A stretch of DNA of 64,000 nt, taken from DAISIL01 sp036822015. Its GTDB lineage: Bacteria > Bacteroidota > Bacteroidia > Cytophagales > Bernardetiaceae. Of the stretch, positions 35,420 to 43,675 are shown piece after piece. The position numbers and the translations under genes were made by a program. The notes beneath the pieces are model-generated. The model was given only the letters and a program-made list of their open reading frames with translations, was not told where the DNA came from and made no database searches. Location of the stretch: positions 39,704-103,703 of the forward strand of contig DAISIL010000004.1 in NCBI GenBank assembly GCA_036822015.1, read 5' to 3'. Every line of letters begins with the position of its first letter. Within the stretch, counting starts at the first letter, position 1.

Positions 35420-35427
35420 CAAAGATA
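35420..35427 (-). promoter_or_regulatory. -7 promoter element abutting the DUF4112 start
   Basis: The complement reads TATCTTTG then TGGGT and ATG. It is an exact TAnnTTTG match five bases before the start codon, the same layout as ftsX and the MsbA-type gene, implying a leaderless mRNA. Confidence 0.6.
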
Positions 35428-35448
35428 CGCAGCCACAATGATATGACC

Positions 35449-37335
35449 CTAAAACCGCAAGCCCATCACCGTAATATCGTCGCGCTGCACCTGCCCGTGC
35501 ATAAACTCGTACAACTCCTGCTGCACCACATCGCGCTGTACCTCCGTGGGCATGGGGTGGAGGCGTGCAAAAAGCTCTTGTAGGCGTTTTTTGCCGTACT
35601 TGACCTCCTGCTTGTTGTGCTGGTCGGCCAGACCATCAGAGGTCAGATAGATCATTTGCCCGCGCACGATCTCTATCCATTCCGTTTGGAAGGGGCGTTG
35701 CTCGGACTTGTGCTTACCCCCAATGGCGCGTTTGGTTCCCTTGACGCGCACTACCTGAACTTCCTGGCTTTCAGGATCAACACTGGTGTAAAACAAAGGG
35801 CTACGCGCCCCCGCAAAGGCTACCTGTACGGGAGTTTCATCGTTTGTTTTGCGCCAGCGACAGAGTCCGGCCTCCATGCCATCGTCGGTTTCGCTTTGCT
35901 TCTCCTGGTGTAGGGTCAGCTTGACTTCCTGGTGTAGGCGTTCGAGGATTTCGGCAGGATCAAAAACCTTTTCTTGCAAGACAATCTTGCTCAACAAGGA
36001 GGAGCCAATCATGGACATAAACGCCCCCGGTACGCCATGCCCCGTGCAATCAACGACAGCCACAAAAACCTGATCGTACTTTTGTCCGATCCAATAAAAA
36101 TCCCCCGAAACGACGTGCAACGGCTCATAAAAAATGAAATAATTGCCGAGCGTCTCGTGGAGTTCGTCGGCGTGGGGCAGGAAGGCATTTTGTATCTTCT
36201 GGGCATAGCGGATGCTATCCAGGAGGAGCTTCTGTTTTTCTTCGATTTTTTGGGATTTGTTGCGCACTTCGCTCAGACTTGCCTGCACCTGCCGAAGCAT
36301 CAGGCTAAAATCATTGGCTAACATCCCAACTTCATCCTGGCTGCGAAGCAGGATCGTCTTGGGATCGGTCTTGAAGTCGTTGCGGAGGGTTTTTTCGATG
36401 GAGCGCGAGAGGGTGCGAATGGGTTTGCTCAATAACTGGGTGATAAACACGGCAATCAGGATACCCGAAAGCACCGACAGCCCCATTACGACAAGGGACG
36501 TAATGAAGATCGTCTGGCGGAGTTCTTCGGCACCCAGGCGGATGCGCTCGTTGATCTGCTCGATTTCGTCTTGCATGTTGTTGGCGATGGTGGCTAGGGT
36601 TCCACGCACGCCGGTTTTTTTATCTAAGCCAATGCCGCGTTCAAGGCGGACAAGTTCGTTGAAGGTCTCGCGGTAGTCTTCCAGGAGCCTGGTGAGGGTT
36701 TTGCGGGTTTCGGCATTTGGGATTTTGGTATCGACATCGCTTTTGAGGAGGGCGACGGCATTGTTGAGCTTGACAATATATTGCCCTTGCTTTCGTAAAA
36801 TGAAATCTTTTTCGTGTCTCCGAATCATCAACACCATCGCCAGGTTGAGGGGCGGGGAGGCGGCTTCGATGTCGTGAATGTACGTTCGCATTTTGCCCTC
36901 CACGCCGTAGTCCTTGAAGCCGCGCTTACGAATCAGCAGGGTGAGCGAATCAAAGGTGCGGTTGTACATATTGAGGTGAAACGAGAGCGAAACCAGCTGG
37001 CGTTTTACGTCGAGGGCTTCGATGTCCTCCCGCCAAATGAGGCTTTGGAGGCTTTCCTGAATCTGCCGCACCTCCTGGATGCGCTCGTTGAGGTACTCGC
37101 TTTTTCCGGTTTCGTAATAATCGACGTTGATGGTTTCGTCGTTGAAGAAATCTTTTTCGAGGCGATTGACGCGGGCAAAGTGGTTTTTGATCTCTTGTAA
37201 AGTCAAGATCACCTGATCCATACGGTTGCGCTTCTGATCCAACAGCAGATTGACCACAATGACCAAACAGTTGATGAGGATAAAAATGCCAAACGAAAAT
37301 AACAACTTTGACCGGATGGTCTTGAAGAACGTCAT
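35449..37335 (-). CDS. HAMP-SpoIIE (PP2C) phosphatase, SiaA-like
   Basis: 628 residues from the ATG at 37335. TM1 (LLFSFGIFILINCLVIVVNLLL) is followed by about 250 residues of helical sensor domain, TM2 near 285-305 (FITSLVVMGLSVLSGILIAVF), a HAMP domain (RTLSRSIEKTLRNDF region) and a coiled coil leading to the PP2C domain (about 385-628). PP2C metal motifs: HVVSGDFYW, VAVVDCTGHGVPGAFMS, DGMEAGL, IYLTSDGLADQ and QRDDITVMG. This architecture matches SiaA, the phosphatase that acts on SiaC, and other SpoIIE-type sensors. The SiaB/SiaC-like pair in this window lies 26 kb away, so it is a candidate but not proven partner. Confidence 0.88.
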   Translation of the reverse strand: MTFFKTIRSKLLFSFGIFILINCLVIVVNLLLDQKRNRMDQVILTLQEIKNHFARVNRLEKDFFNDETINVDYYETGKSEYLNERIQEVRQIQESLQSLIWREDIEALDVKRQLVSLSFHLNMYNRTFDSLTLLIRKRGFKDYGVEGKMRTYIHDIEAASPPLNLAMVLMIRRHEKDFILRKQGQYIVKLNNAVALLKSDVDTKIPNAETRKTLTRLLEDYRETFNELVRLERGIGLDKKTGVRGTLATIANNMQDEIEQINERIRLGAEELRQTIFITSLVVMGLSVLSGILIAVFITQLLSKPIRTLSRSIEKTLRNDFKTDPKTILLRSQDEVGMLANDFSLMLRQVQASLSEVRNKSQKIEEKQKLLLDSIRYAQKIQNAFLPHADELHETLGNYFIFYEPLHVVSGDFYWIGQKYDQVFVAVVDCTGHGVPGAFMSMIGSSLLSKIVLQEKVFDPAEILERLHQEVKLTLHQEKQSETDDGMEAGLCRWRKTNDETPVQVAFAGARSPLFYTSVDPESQEVQVVRVKGTKRAIGGKHKSEQRPFQTEWIEIVRGQMIYLTSDGLADQHNKQEVKYGKKRLQELFARLHPMPTEVQRDVVQQELYEFMHGQVQRDDITVMGLRF

Positions 37336-37531
37336 GGGCGCGTCGTAGATCACACTTTGCACCTACAAAGTACGCACAATTTTGGGAAAGGCTATGTTAC
37401 GATTGTTTTAAGTTTTTGATAATCAAACCTTGCCTTTGTTGCTATCTAGGTTATTGTTTCGTGAATTTGGGTTTTGGGTGCGGTTTTCTATGTGGTGTAG
37501 CTGTATATTTCATCCCAAAATTTAGTTAAAA

Positions 37532-38400
37532 ATGACAACACCAGAGACTCAAAAACGCGAACTAGAGGTACTCATTATTTCTGACGTACACCTGGGTACT
37601 TACGGCTCCAAAGCCAAAGAACTCTACCGTTACCTCAAAACGGTACATCCCCAACGCCTGATCTTGAACGGCGACATCCTGGATGCCTGGCAGTTTAGCA
37701 AACGCTACTTCCCGCCGGCACACCTACAAGTGATTCGGTATATCTTCGAGATGATTGCCCAGGGTGTAGAGGTGGTGTATATCACGGGCAACCACGACGA
37801 GATGATGCGCAAGTTTGTGGGTATTGACTTGGGGCGGTTCAAGATCGCCAACAAAGTTGTCCTTGACCACCCCAACGGCGACAAAACCTGGGTCTTTCAT
37901 GGCGACGTATTCGACGTAACGATGAAGCACTCCAAGTGGATCGCTCGCCTGGGGGCTTATGGCTATGGTTTTTTGATGCTCCTCAACAAGGCCGTCAATT
38001 TTGGGCTATCCGCCGTTGGGCGCAAGAAAATCTCCTTAGCCAAACGCATCAAGAGCAGTGTCAAGAACGCCGTTCAGTCTAAGCGAAACTTCTCCGAAAC
38101 TGCCGCTACCCTGGCCGCTTACAAAGGTTACCAATTCGTGGNNNNNNNNNNCACCAACCCGACATACAAACCATCCAAACCGCCAAGGGACAGGCTACCT
38201 ACCTCAACTCCGGCGATTGGATGGACCACCTTACGGCCCTCGAGTACAATCACGGCGCATGGCAGCTCTATCGCTACCACCAAGACCCCGCCATGGGACA
38301 GGCAGCCGCCACCGAAAAAAACGCCACCTGCACCCTCTCCAACCACCAACTCTTTGAGCAGATGCTAGCCGAGTTTGGCATCGCGGCCGCCAAAGTATGA
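37532..38400 (+). CDS. LpxH-like metallophosphoesterase, interrupted by an assembly gap
   Basis: Calcineurin-like phosphoesterase related to UDP-2,3-diacylglucosamine hydrolases. Metal motifs before the gap: ISDVHLGTYGSKA (D-x-H), LNGDILDAW (GD), YITGNHDEM (GNHD) and WVFHGDVFD. At 38142-38151 there are 10 Ns; the reading frame before the gap and the one after it do not agree. The downstream frame begins HQPDIQTIQ and continues YLNSGDWMDHLTALEY to a TGA at 38398-38400. The missing piece lies exactly where the family has its GHTH metal motif. The true product is about 290 residues. The stop overlaps the ATG of the glycosyltransferase gene (ATGA). Confidence 0.8.
38142..38151. other. Assembly gap (10 N)
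   Basis: Ten undetermined bases inside the phosphoesterase gene. Restoring one frame needs 3n+2 missing bases, so the nominal length of 10 is a placeholder. Confidence 0.98.
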
Positions 38401-39380
38401 AACTGCTCTACGCCATACAGGGAACGGGCAACGGACACCTAAGCCGCGCCCGAGACATCATCCCCCACCTCCAACACTACGGCAGCCTAGACTTGCTCGT
38501 GAGCGGGCGGGCAGCCGATGTACGCCTCTCCGATCCGGTGCAGTGGCAGTTCTACGGCATGAGTTTTACCTTCGGTAAGGACGGCGGCGTGGACATCTGG
38601 GACACCCTCCAAAAAGCCAACATCGGGCGGTTTTGGCGGGATATGCGGCAGTTTCCTATCCAGGATTACGATTTGATTATCAACGACTTTGAACCCATCA
38701 CGGCCTGGGCTGCTCGCCGTAAGGCTGCTCCACTGGTAGCCCTAAGCCACCAGAGCGCGGTAGTGCATCCGGCAGCACCCCGGCCGGCATCCCGCGACTG
38801 GCTAGGCAGCCTGGTCTTGCGCCACTATGCGCCGGCACGGGTACAATATGGCTTTCATTTTGAGGCTTACGCCGAAGAGATTTTTACGCCGGTCATTCGG
38901 CAGGGTATCCGCGCCCTTTCGCCTAGCCAGGCAGGACATTACACCGTATATCTGCCCGCTGTCGGGGATGAACGCATGCACGCTGTCCTGAGCCAAATCG
39001 ACGTACCCTGGGAGGTCTTCTCGAAGCACACCTCGGCGGCTTATACGCAAGGCAACGTTCGTTTTTTTCCTATTCAGAACGAAGCCTTCATCCGAAGCCT
39101 GGAGCATTGTACGGGTTTGTTGTGTGGGGCGGGTTTTGAAGCACCAGCGGAGGCACTTTTTTTGGGCAAAAAACTAGCCGTGATTCCGATGACCAACCAA
39201 TACGAGCAGCACTGCAACGCTACGGCTCTGGCACGCATGGGCGTACCGGTATTGGAGACTCTCTCTGTCAAGGCATTAGATCGCTTGCGCGATTGGGTGA
39301 TGCACCAGACCGCCACTCGGGTCGATTATCCAGACCAAACGGCGGCAGTTGTGAAGCGCGTCATAGAGACGACTTTCTGA
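38397..39380 (+). CDS. Glycosyltransferase of the MurG/UDP-glycosyltransferase fold
   Basis: 327 residues. Start MKLLYAIQGTGNGHLSRARD has the GxGNGHLSR loop typical of GT-B transferases related to MurG. The C-terminal half has CTGLLCGAGFEAPAEALFLGKKLAVIP (read in parts), the nucleotide-sugar site with the acidic residue in FEAPAEAL, then NQYEQHCNA. Donor and acceptor are not known; in Bacteroidota this protein often neighbours an LpxH-like hydrolase, as here (4-base overlap), suggesting a joint role in glycolipid synthesis. Confidence 0.87.
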   Translation: MKLLYAIQGTGNGHLSRARDIIPHLQHYGSLDLLVSGRAADVRLSDPVQWQFYGMSFTFGKDGGVDIWDTLQKANIGRFWRDMRQFPIQDYDLIINDFEPITAWAARRKAAPLVALSHQSAVVHPAAPRPASRDWLGSLVLRHYAPARVQYGFHFEAYAEEIFTPVIRQGIRALSPSQAGHYTVYLPAVGDERMHAVLSQIDVPWEVFSKHTSAAYTQGNVRFFPIQNEAFIRSLEHCTGLLCGAGFEAPAEALFLGKKLAVIPMTNQYEQHCNATALARMGVPVLETLSVKALDRLRDWVMHQTATRVDYPDQTAAVVKRVIETTF

Positions 39381-39420
39381 CCAAAGTCATTTTTCCTTAG
39401 TCAAAAATCATTTTTTGGCT

Positions 39421-39440
39421 GCACCAAAGGTGCGTTTTTT
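39421..39440 (+). terminator. Weak intrinsic terminator after the glycosyltransferase gene
   Basis: GCACC-AAA-GGTGC stem-loop followed by GTTTTTT, 40 bases after the stop. The short 5-bp stem makes it a modest candidate. Confidence 0.5.
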
Positions 39441-39474
39441 GTTGAAAAGCATTTTATCTTTTCGCTGCTCCTTT

Positions 39475-40842
39475 ATGCTCCCCGTTTCAAAACAACAGAC
39501 GCTCCTGCGCAAGTACGACATACCCGTTCCCCGCTACACCAGTTATCCCACCGTGCCGTATTGGCAAACGGCCCCACCGTCGGCGGAGGAGTGGTCGGAT
39601 AGCGTTCATGCGTCTTTTTCTCGCAATCCCGAAATTAGTTTGTACATCCATCTGCCTTTTTGTGAGCGGCTTTGTACCTATTGCGGCTGCAACAAGCGCA
39701 TCACCAAACGCCACGAAGTAGAAATTCCCTATATCCATAGCTTGCTCAAAGAGTGGCAGATGTACCTTCGGCTATTGCCCCATCGCCCGATCCTGCGAGA
39801 GGTGCATTTGGGTGGCGGAACGCCTACTTTTTTTCATCCCGACAATCTGCGCTATCTCCTCCAGGAAATCCAACAGACCACCGAAATACCCGACAAGACC
39901 TCTTACAGCTGGGAAGGACATCCAGGCAACACCACGCCGGCACACCTGGAAGCACTGGCTCGCCTGGGCTTCAATCGGGTGAGCATAGGCGTACAAGATT
40001 TCGATCCAAAGATCCTCCAAACGATCAACCGCTTTCAGGAAACCCAACAGATCGAAGACCTCACCCGTGAGGCCCGTCAGCTCGGCTACCAGTCCATCAA
40101 CTACGATTTCGTCTTTGGGCTACCGCATCAGAAGCCCGAGCATATCCAACGCAATATGCAAAAGGTCAAGGAATTAAGACCAGATCGCATTGCTTTTTAT
40201 AGCTACGCACACGTGCCGTGGTCGCAGCCCGGGCAACGGGCCTACTCCGAAAAAGATTTGCCCTCCCCCGAAAAAAAACGCGAACTCTACGAGATCGGAC
40301 GCCAGGAGTTGGAGCAGATGGGCTACGCCGAAATCGGGCTAGATCATTTTGCGCTCCCTACCGATGACCTCCTCTGGGCCTGGCACCGCAAATCGCTCCA
40401 CCGCAACTTCATGGGTTATACGCCTTTCCGTACCGAGTTGATGATCGGGCTAGGCGTATCGGCGATCAGCGATGCCTGGGGGGCCTTTGTCCAAAACGAA
40501 AAACACCTCGAGACCTACCAGGAGCGAATCGAAAGAGGCGAACTGCCCTTCTTCAAAGGACATCTCCTAGATCAGGAAGACCTCCTGCTGCGTCGGCATA
40601 TCCTCAACCTGATGTGCCACCTACGCACCCACTGGTCGCCTACCCACGATCAGCACCCAGCCATCCTGGCAGCCAAACAACGCTGGCAGACCATGGAAAA
40701 AGACGGGCTGCTCATCTTACGCCCCAACAGTGTACAAGTAACCGATGCCGGCCGGCCCTTCATCCGAAATATCAGCATGGCCCTTGATGCCCGCCTGTGG
40801 CGCAACCAACCCCAAGCCCAGGTTTTTAGTCAGGCGGTATAA
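39475..40842 (+). CDS. hemN: Oxygen-independent coproporphyrinogen III oxidase
   Basis: 455 residues from the ATG at 39475. Radical SAM enzyme of anaerobic haem synthesis. The N-terminus DIPVPRYTSYPTVPYW is the true HemN signature, which separates it from HemW. The iron-sulfur motif is HLPFCERLCTYCGC (CxxxCxxC). Others: VHLGGGTPTF, LARLGFNRVSIGVQDFD, and RIAFYSYAHVPW. The C-terminal HemN domain is present (about 360-455). Length matches the family. Expected in facultative or microaerobic metabolism. Confidence 0.94.
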   Translation: MLPVSKQQTLLRKYDIPVPRYTSYPTVPYWQTAPPSAEEWSDSVHASFSRNPEISLYIHLPFCERLCTYCGCNKRITKRHEVEIPYIHSLLKEWQMYLRLLPHRPILREVHLGGGTPTFFHPDNLRYLLQEIQQTTEIPDKTSYSWEGHPGNTTPAHLEALARLGFNRVSIGVQDFDPKILQTINRFQETQQIEDLTREARQLGYQSINYDFVFGLPHQKPEHIQRNMQKVKELRPDRIAFYSYAHVPWSQPGQRAYSEKDLPSPEKKRELYEIGRQELEQMGYAEIGLDHFALPTDDLLWAWHRKSLHRNFMGYTPFRTELMIGLGVSAISDAWGAFVQNEKHLETYQERIERGELPFFKGHLLDQEDLLLRRHILNLMCHLRTHWSPTHDQHPAILAAKQRWQTMEKDGLLILRPNSVQVTDAGRPFIRNISMALDARLWRNQPQAQVFSQAV

Positions 40843-41000
40843 GATTTTCTCCGCACTAGCTTCACCCCACAAGGATAGGGATGATCTTCTGGCTTAATTG
40901 AGCCACTCAAATCAGAAACAGTTCTGATAAAAAACAGGAAACTATTCAAACAATTTTCTCGTTTCTTCTATTTAGAACTATTCCAAACTTAGCAAAAGCC

Positions 41001-41330
41001 ATGATTCAGATAACCGATCAAGCCAAGAACAAGATACTCAACCTGCGGGCCCAGGAAGGCTTCACGGACAACCATCACATCCGCGTTTCGGTCAAGGGCG
41101 GCGGGTGTTCGGGTTTGATGTACGACCTCTCTTACGATGCCCAAATTGAAGAGGCACAAGATAAAGTCTTTGAGGATAAAGGCATCAAGATTTTGGTGGA
41201 CAAGCGCAGTATGCTTTATCTGCTCGGAACAACCCTTGACTTTTCGGATGGACTGAACGGTAAGGGCTTCCAGTTCATCAACCCGAACGCCTCCCGTACC
41301 TGTGGGTGCGGAGAGAGTTTTGCAGTATAA
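41001..41330 (+). CDS. A-type iron-sulfur carrier (IscA/HesB)
   Basis: 109 residues. Iron-sulfur cluster assembly scaffold/carrier. The three ligand cysteines are in VKGGGCSGLMYDL and SRTCGCGESF (CGC motif near the C-terminus). Start MIQITDQAKNKILNL is typical. Lies alone between hemN and hisIE; hemN and other radical SAM enzymes depend on such clusters. Confidence 0.95.
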   Translation: MIQITDQAKNKILNLRAQEGFTDNHHIRVSVKGGGCSGLMYDLSYDAQIEEAQDKVFEDKGIKILVDKRSMLYLLGTTLDFSDGLNGKGFQFINPNASRTCGCGESFAV

Positions 41331-41369
41331 CGCGATCCGAAGGGCGACTTTTTTTGTATTATTGCGGCT

Positions 41370-41978
41370 ATGAAACTAAACTTTGAGAAGTCGCCCGATG
41401 GTCTTTTGCCCGCCATCATCCAGGATTCCCGCACACGGCAGGTCTTGATGCTGGGTTACATGAACACCGAATCTTTGCAAGTAACACAGCAAGAACGGCG
41501 CGTTACGTTTTGGAGCCGCTCCAAGCAACGCCTCTGGACAAAGGGCGAAACATCGGGTAACTTTTTGGAGGTAGAGGAGATCATCAGCGACTGCGACGGC
41601 GATACACTCCTGATTCGTGTCCGCCCCCGAGGAGAGGTCTGTCATACGGGTAGTGATACCTGTTTTGATGAAACCAACCCCGAAAATGCCTTCTTTTTGC
41701 ATCACCTCGAAGCCGTGATCGCCCAACGCATAGCCGCCCAGGACGAACAATCCTACACCTATCGGCTCTGGAAAAAAGGCCCTGCCAAGATGGCCCAAAA
41801 GGTAGGCGAAGAAGGCGTAGAGGTCGCCCTCGATGGGGCCCTCCAAAACACCGAACGCCTGCCCGAAGAAGCCGCCGACTTGCTGTACCACCTCCTGCTC
41901 CTGCTACACGCCAACGGACTCGAGCTACGCGATGTCGTCCGGGTATTGCACCAACGCCACCAAGCCCAACAGCCATGA
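41370..41978 (+). CDS. hisIE: Bifunctional phosphoribosyl-AMP cyclohydrolase / phosphoribosyl-ATP pyrophosphatase
   Basis: 202 residues with both domains. HisI part (1-105): QVLMLGYMNTESL, TFWSRSKQRLWTKGETSGN, then zinc and metal ligands in SDCDGDTLLIRV and EVCHTGSDTCF. HisE part (108-202): KKGPAKMAQKVGEEGVEVA and EEAADLLYHLLLLL, the acidic MazG-like helices. Second and third steps of histidine synthesis. It stands apart from hisH and hisF at 56.8-58.2 kb, which are of the polysaccharide type. ATGA overlap with the symporter gene downstream. Confidence 0.95.
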   Translation: MKLNFEKSPDGLLPAIIQDSRTRQVLMLGYMNTESLQVTQQERRVTFWSRSKQRLWTKGETSGNFLEVEEIISDCDGDTLLIRVRPRGEVCHTGSDTCFDETNPENAFFLHHLEAVIAQRIAAQDEQSYTYRLWKKGPAKMAQKVGEEGVEVALDGALQNTERLPEEAADLLYHLLLLLHANGLELRDVVRVLHQRHQAQQP

Positions 41979-43675
41979 CAAGCCTCGACTGGTCAATCCT
42001 GATCGCTGTTCAGGTTTTTATCATCGCCTTCGGGATATGGAAAAGCCGTGGCAGCCGCGATATGAAAGGCTATCTGCTCAGCAACCGCGATACACCCTGG
42101 TTTACGGTGGGGCTTTCGATCATGGCTACACAAGCCAGTGCGATCACGTTTCTCTCGGCACCTGGGCAGGCCTATACCGATGGTATGCGTTTCATTCACA
42201 TCTACCTGGGGATGCCTTTGGCGATGATCGTGCTTTCGGTGGCCGTCGTGCCGATCTATCACCGCATGAACGTCTATACGGCTTATGAGTACCTCGAAAA
42301 GCGATTCGACCTCCCGACGCGCCTCCTGGCGGCGTTTTTGTTTTTGAGCCAACGTGGGCTGGCGGCCGGCTTTACGATCTTTGCGCCGGCACTGGTGCTT
42401 TCCTCCCTCCTGGGCTGGAACATCTACGGCCTCAACCTAGCCATCGGGCTGGCCGTGATCCTGTACACGGTATCGGGCGGGACAAAAGCCGTGAGCCAAA
42501 CCCAAAAACAGCAGATGGCCGTCATCCTGATCGGGATGGTACTGGCAGGGGTGCTGCTGGTGCGTCTGCTGCCCGAGTCGGTCTCGTTTGGGGATGCCCT
42601 GCACATTGCCGGCAAGATGGAGCGCCTCAATGCCATCGACTTCACCTTTGACCTCTCGAGCAAGTACAACATCTGGAGCGGTATCCTGGGCGGGTTCTTC
42701 CTGATGCTCTCCTACTTTGGTACGGATCAATCACAGGTACAGCGGTATCTCTCGGGTAAGTCGATTGGGCAAAGTCGCCTGGGGCTGCTCTTCAATGCGA
42801 TGATAAAAATTCCGATGCAGTTCTCGATCTTGTTCATCGGGGCGATGCTCTACGTCTTCTACATCTTTGAGCCACCACCCCTGACCTTCAACCGAGTACA
42901 AGCGGCACAGGTGGCCCAGTCGCCGGACTATCAAGATTTAATGACCGAACACCAACGCCTCTACGAAGCCAAAAAAAATACCGCCTTTGCTTTTGTCGAG
43001 GCCCTACACGCCGAGAACACCACCGATCTATCCCAAACCACAGCCACGCTCAAAGCCCTCGAAGGCCAACAGAAAGCCCTCAAAGCGCAATCTGATGCCC
43101 TCATCGAAGCCCAGGCAGCCCAGGCAGATACCAACGATACCAACTACATCTTCATCCACTTTGTCCAGGATCATTTGCCCTCGGGGTTGCTGGGACTGAT
43201 CGTGGCCGTGATCCTCTCGGCCTCCATGTCCTCGACCTCCTCCGAACTCAACGCCCTTGCCTCAACGACGATCATCGACTTCTACAAACGCTTGATTAAG
43301 CCCGAGGCTTCGGATCGGCACTACCTATGGGTCTCGCGCCTGGCGACGGCCTTTTGGGGCGGATACGCGATTTTGTTTGCCTTTTTTGCCAACCGCTTAG
43401 GGACGCTCATCGAGGCGGTCAATGTGTTAGGCTCGCTGGTCTATGGGACCATCCTGGGGATATTTTTGGTGGCTTTTTTTGTCCCGACGGCAAAAGCTCG
43501 CCATACCTTCTGGGCTGCCGTTGCCTCCGAAATCGGCGTACTGACGATTCATGGGCTGAATTACCTCGGCTATACGCAAGTGCCGTATCTGTGGTACAAC
43601 GTCATCGGTTGCCTGCCCGTGGTAGCTTTGGCGTGGGCCCTGAGCCAACAGCCGCCAAAGGATGCCGCTTCTTGA
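41975..43675 (+). CDS. Sodium:solute symporter (SSS/SLC5 family)
   Basis: 566 residues with about 13 hydrophobic helices (LeuT-like fold). Family features: RDTPWFTVGLSIMATQASAITFLSAPGQAY (read in parts), YTAYEYLEKRF, TGGTKAV-like VSGGTKAVSQTQ, and GLLGLIVAVILSASMSSTSSELNALASTT (in parts), the sodium-site helix. A long charged, Ala/Gln-rich loop of about 80 residues (about 315-385) sits between helices 8 and 9. Substrate is unknown. Overlaps hisIE by 4 bases and its 3' end overlaps sbcC by 74 bases. Confidence 0.92.
   Translation: MTSLDWSILIAVQVFIIAFGIWKSRGSRDMKGYLLSNRDTPWFTVGLSIMATQASAITFLSAPGQAYTDGMRFIHIYLGMPLAMIVLSVAVVPIYHRMNVYTAYEYLEKRFDLPTRLLAAFLFLSQRGLAAGFTIFAPALVLSSLLGWNIYGLNLAIGLAVILYTVSGGTKAVSQTQKQQMAVILIGMVLAGVLLVRLLPESVSFGDALHIAGKMERLNAIDFTFDLSSKYNIWSGILGGFFLMLSYFGTDQSQVQRYLSGKSIGQSRLGLLFNAMIKIPMQFSILFIGAMLYVFYIFEPPPLTFNRVQAAQVAQSPDYQDLMTEHQRLYEAKKNTAFAFVEALHAENTTDLSQTTATLKALEGQQKALKAQSDALIEAQAAQADTNDTNYIFIHFVQDHLPSGLLGLIVAVILSASMSSTSSELNALASTTIIDFYKRLIKPEASDRHYLWVSRLATAFWGGYAILFAFFANRLGTLIEAVNVLGSLVYGTILGIFLVAFFVPTAKARHTFWAAVASEIGVLTIHGLNYLGYTQVPYLWYNVIGCLPVVALAWALSQQPPKDAAS

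Noticed and set aside
37532..38368. Phosphoesterase frame continuing through the Ns to 38368
   Set aside because: After the Ns the translation is Pro/Thr/Ser-rich nonsense, while the neighbouring frame gives the family's C-terminus (NSGDW motif) and overlaps the next start.
40891..40928. Small stem-loops in the hemN-IscA spacer
   Set aside because: Stems of 4-7 bp with no U-tract on the plus strand; nothing else supports an RNA element or terminator.
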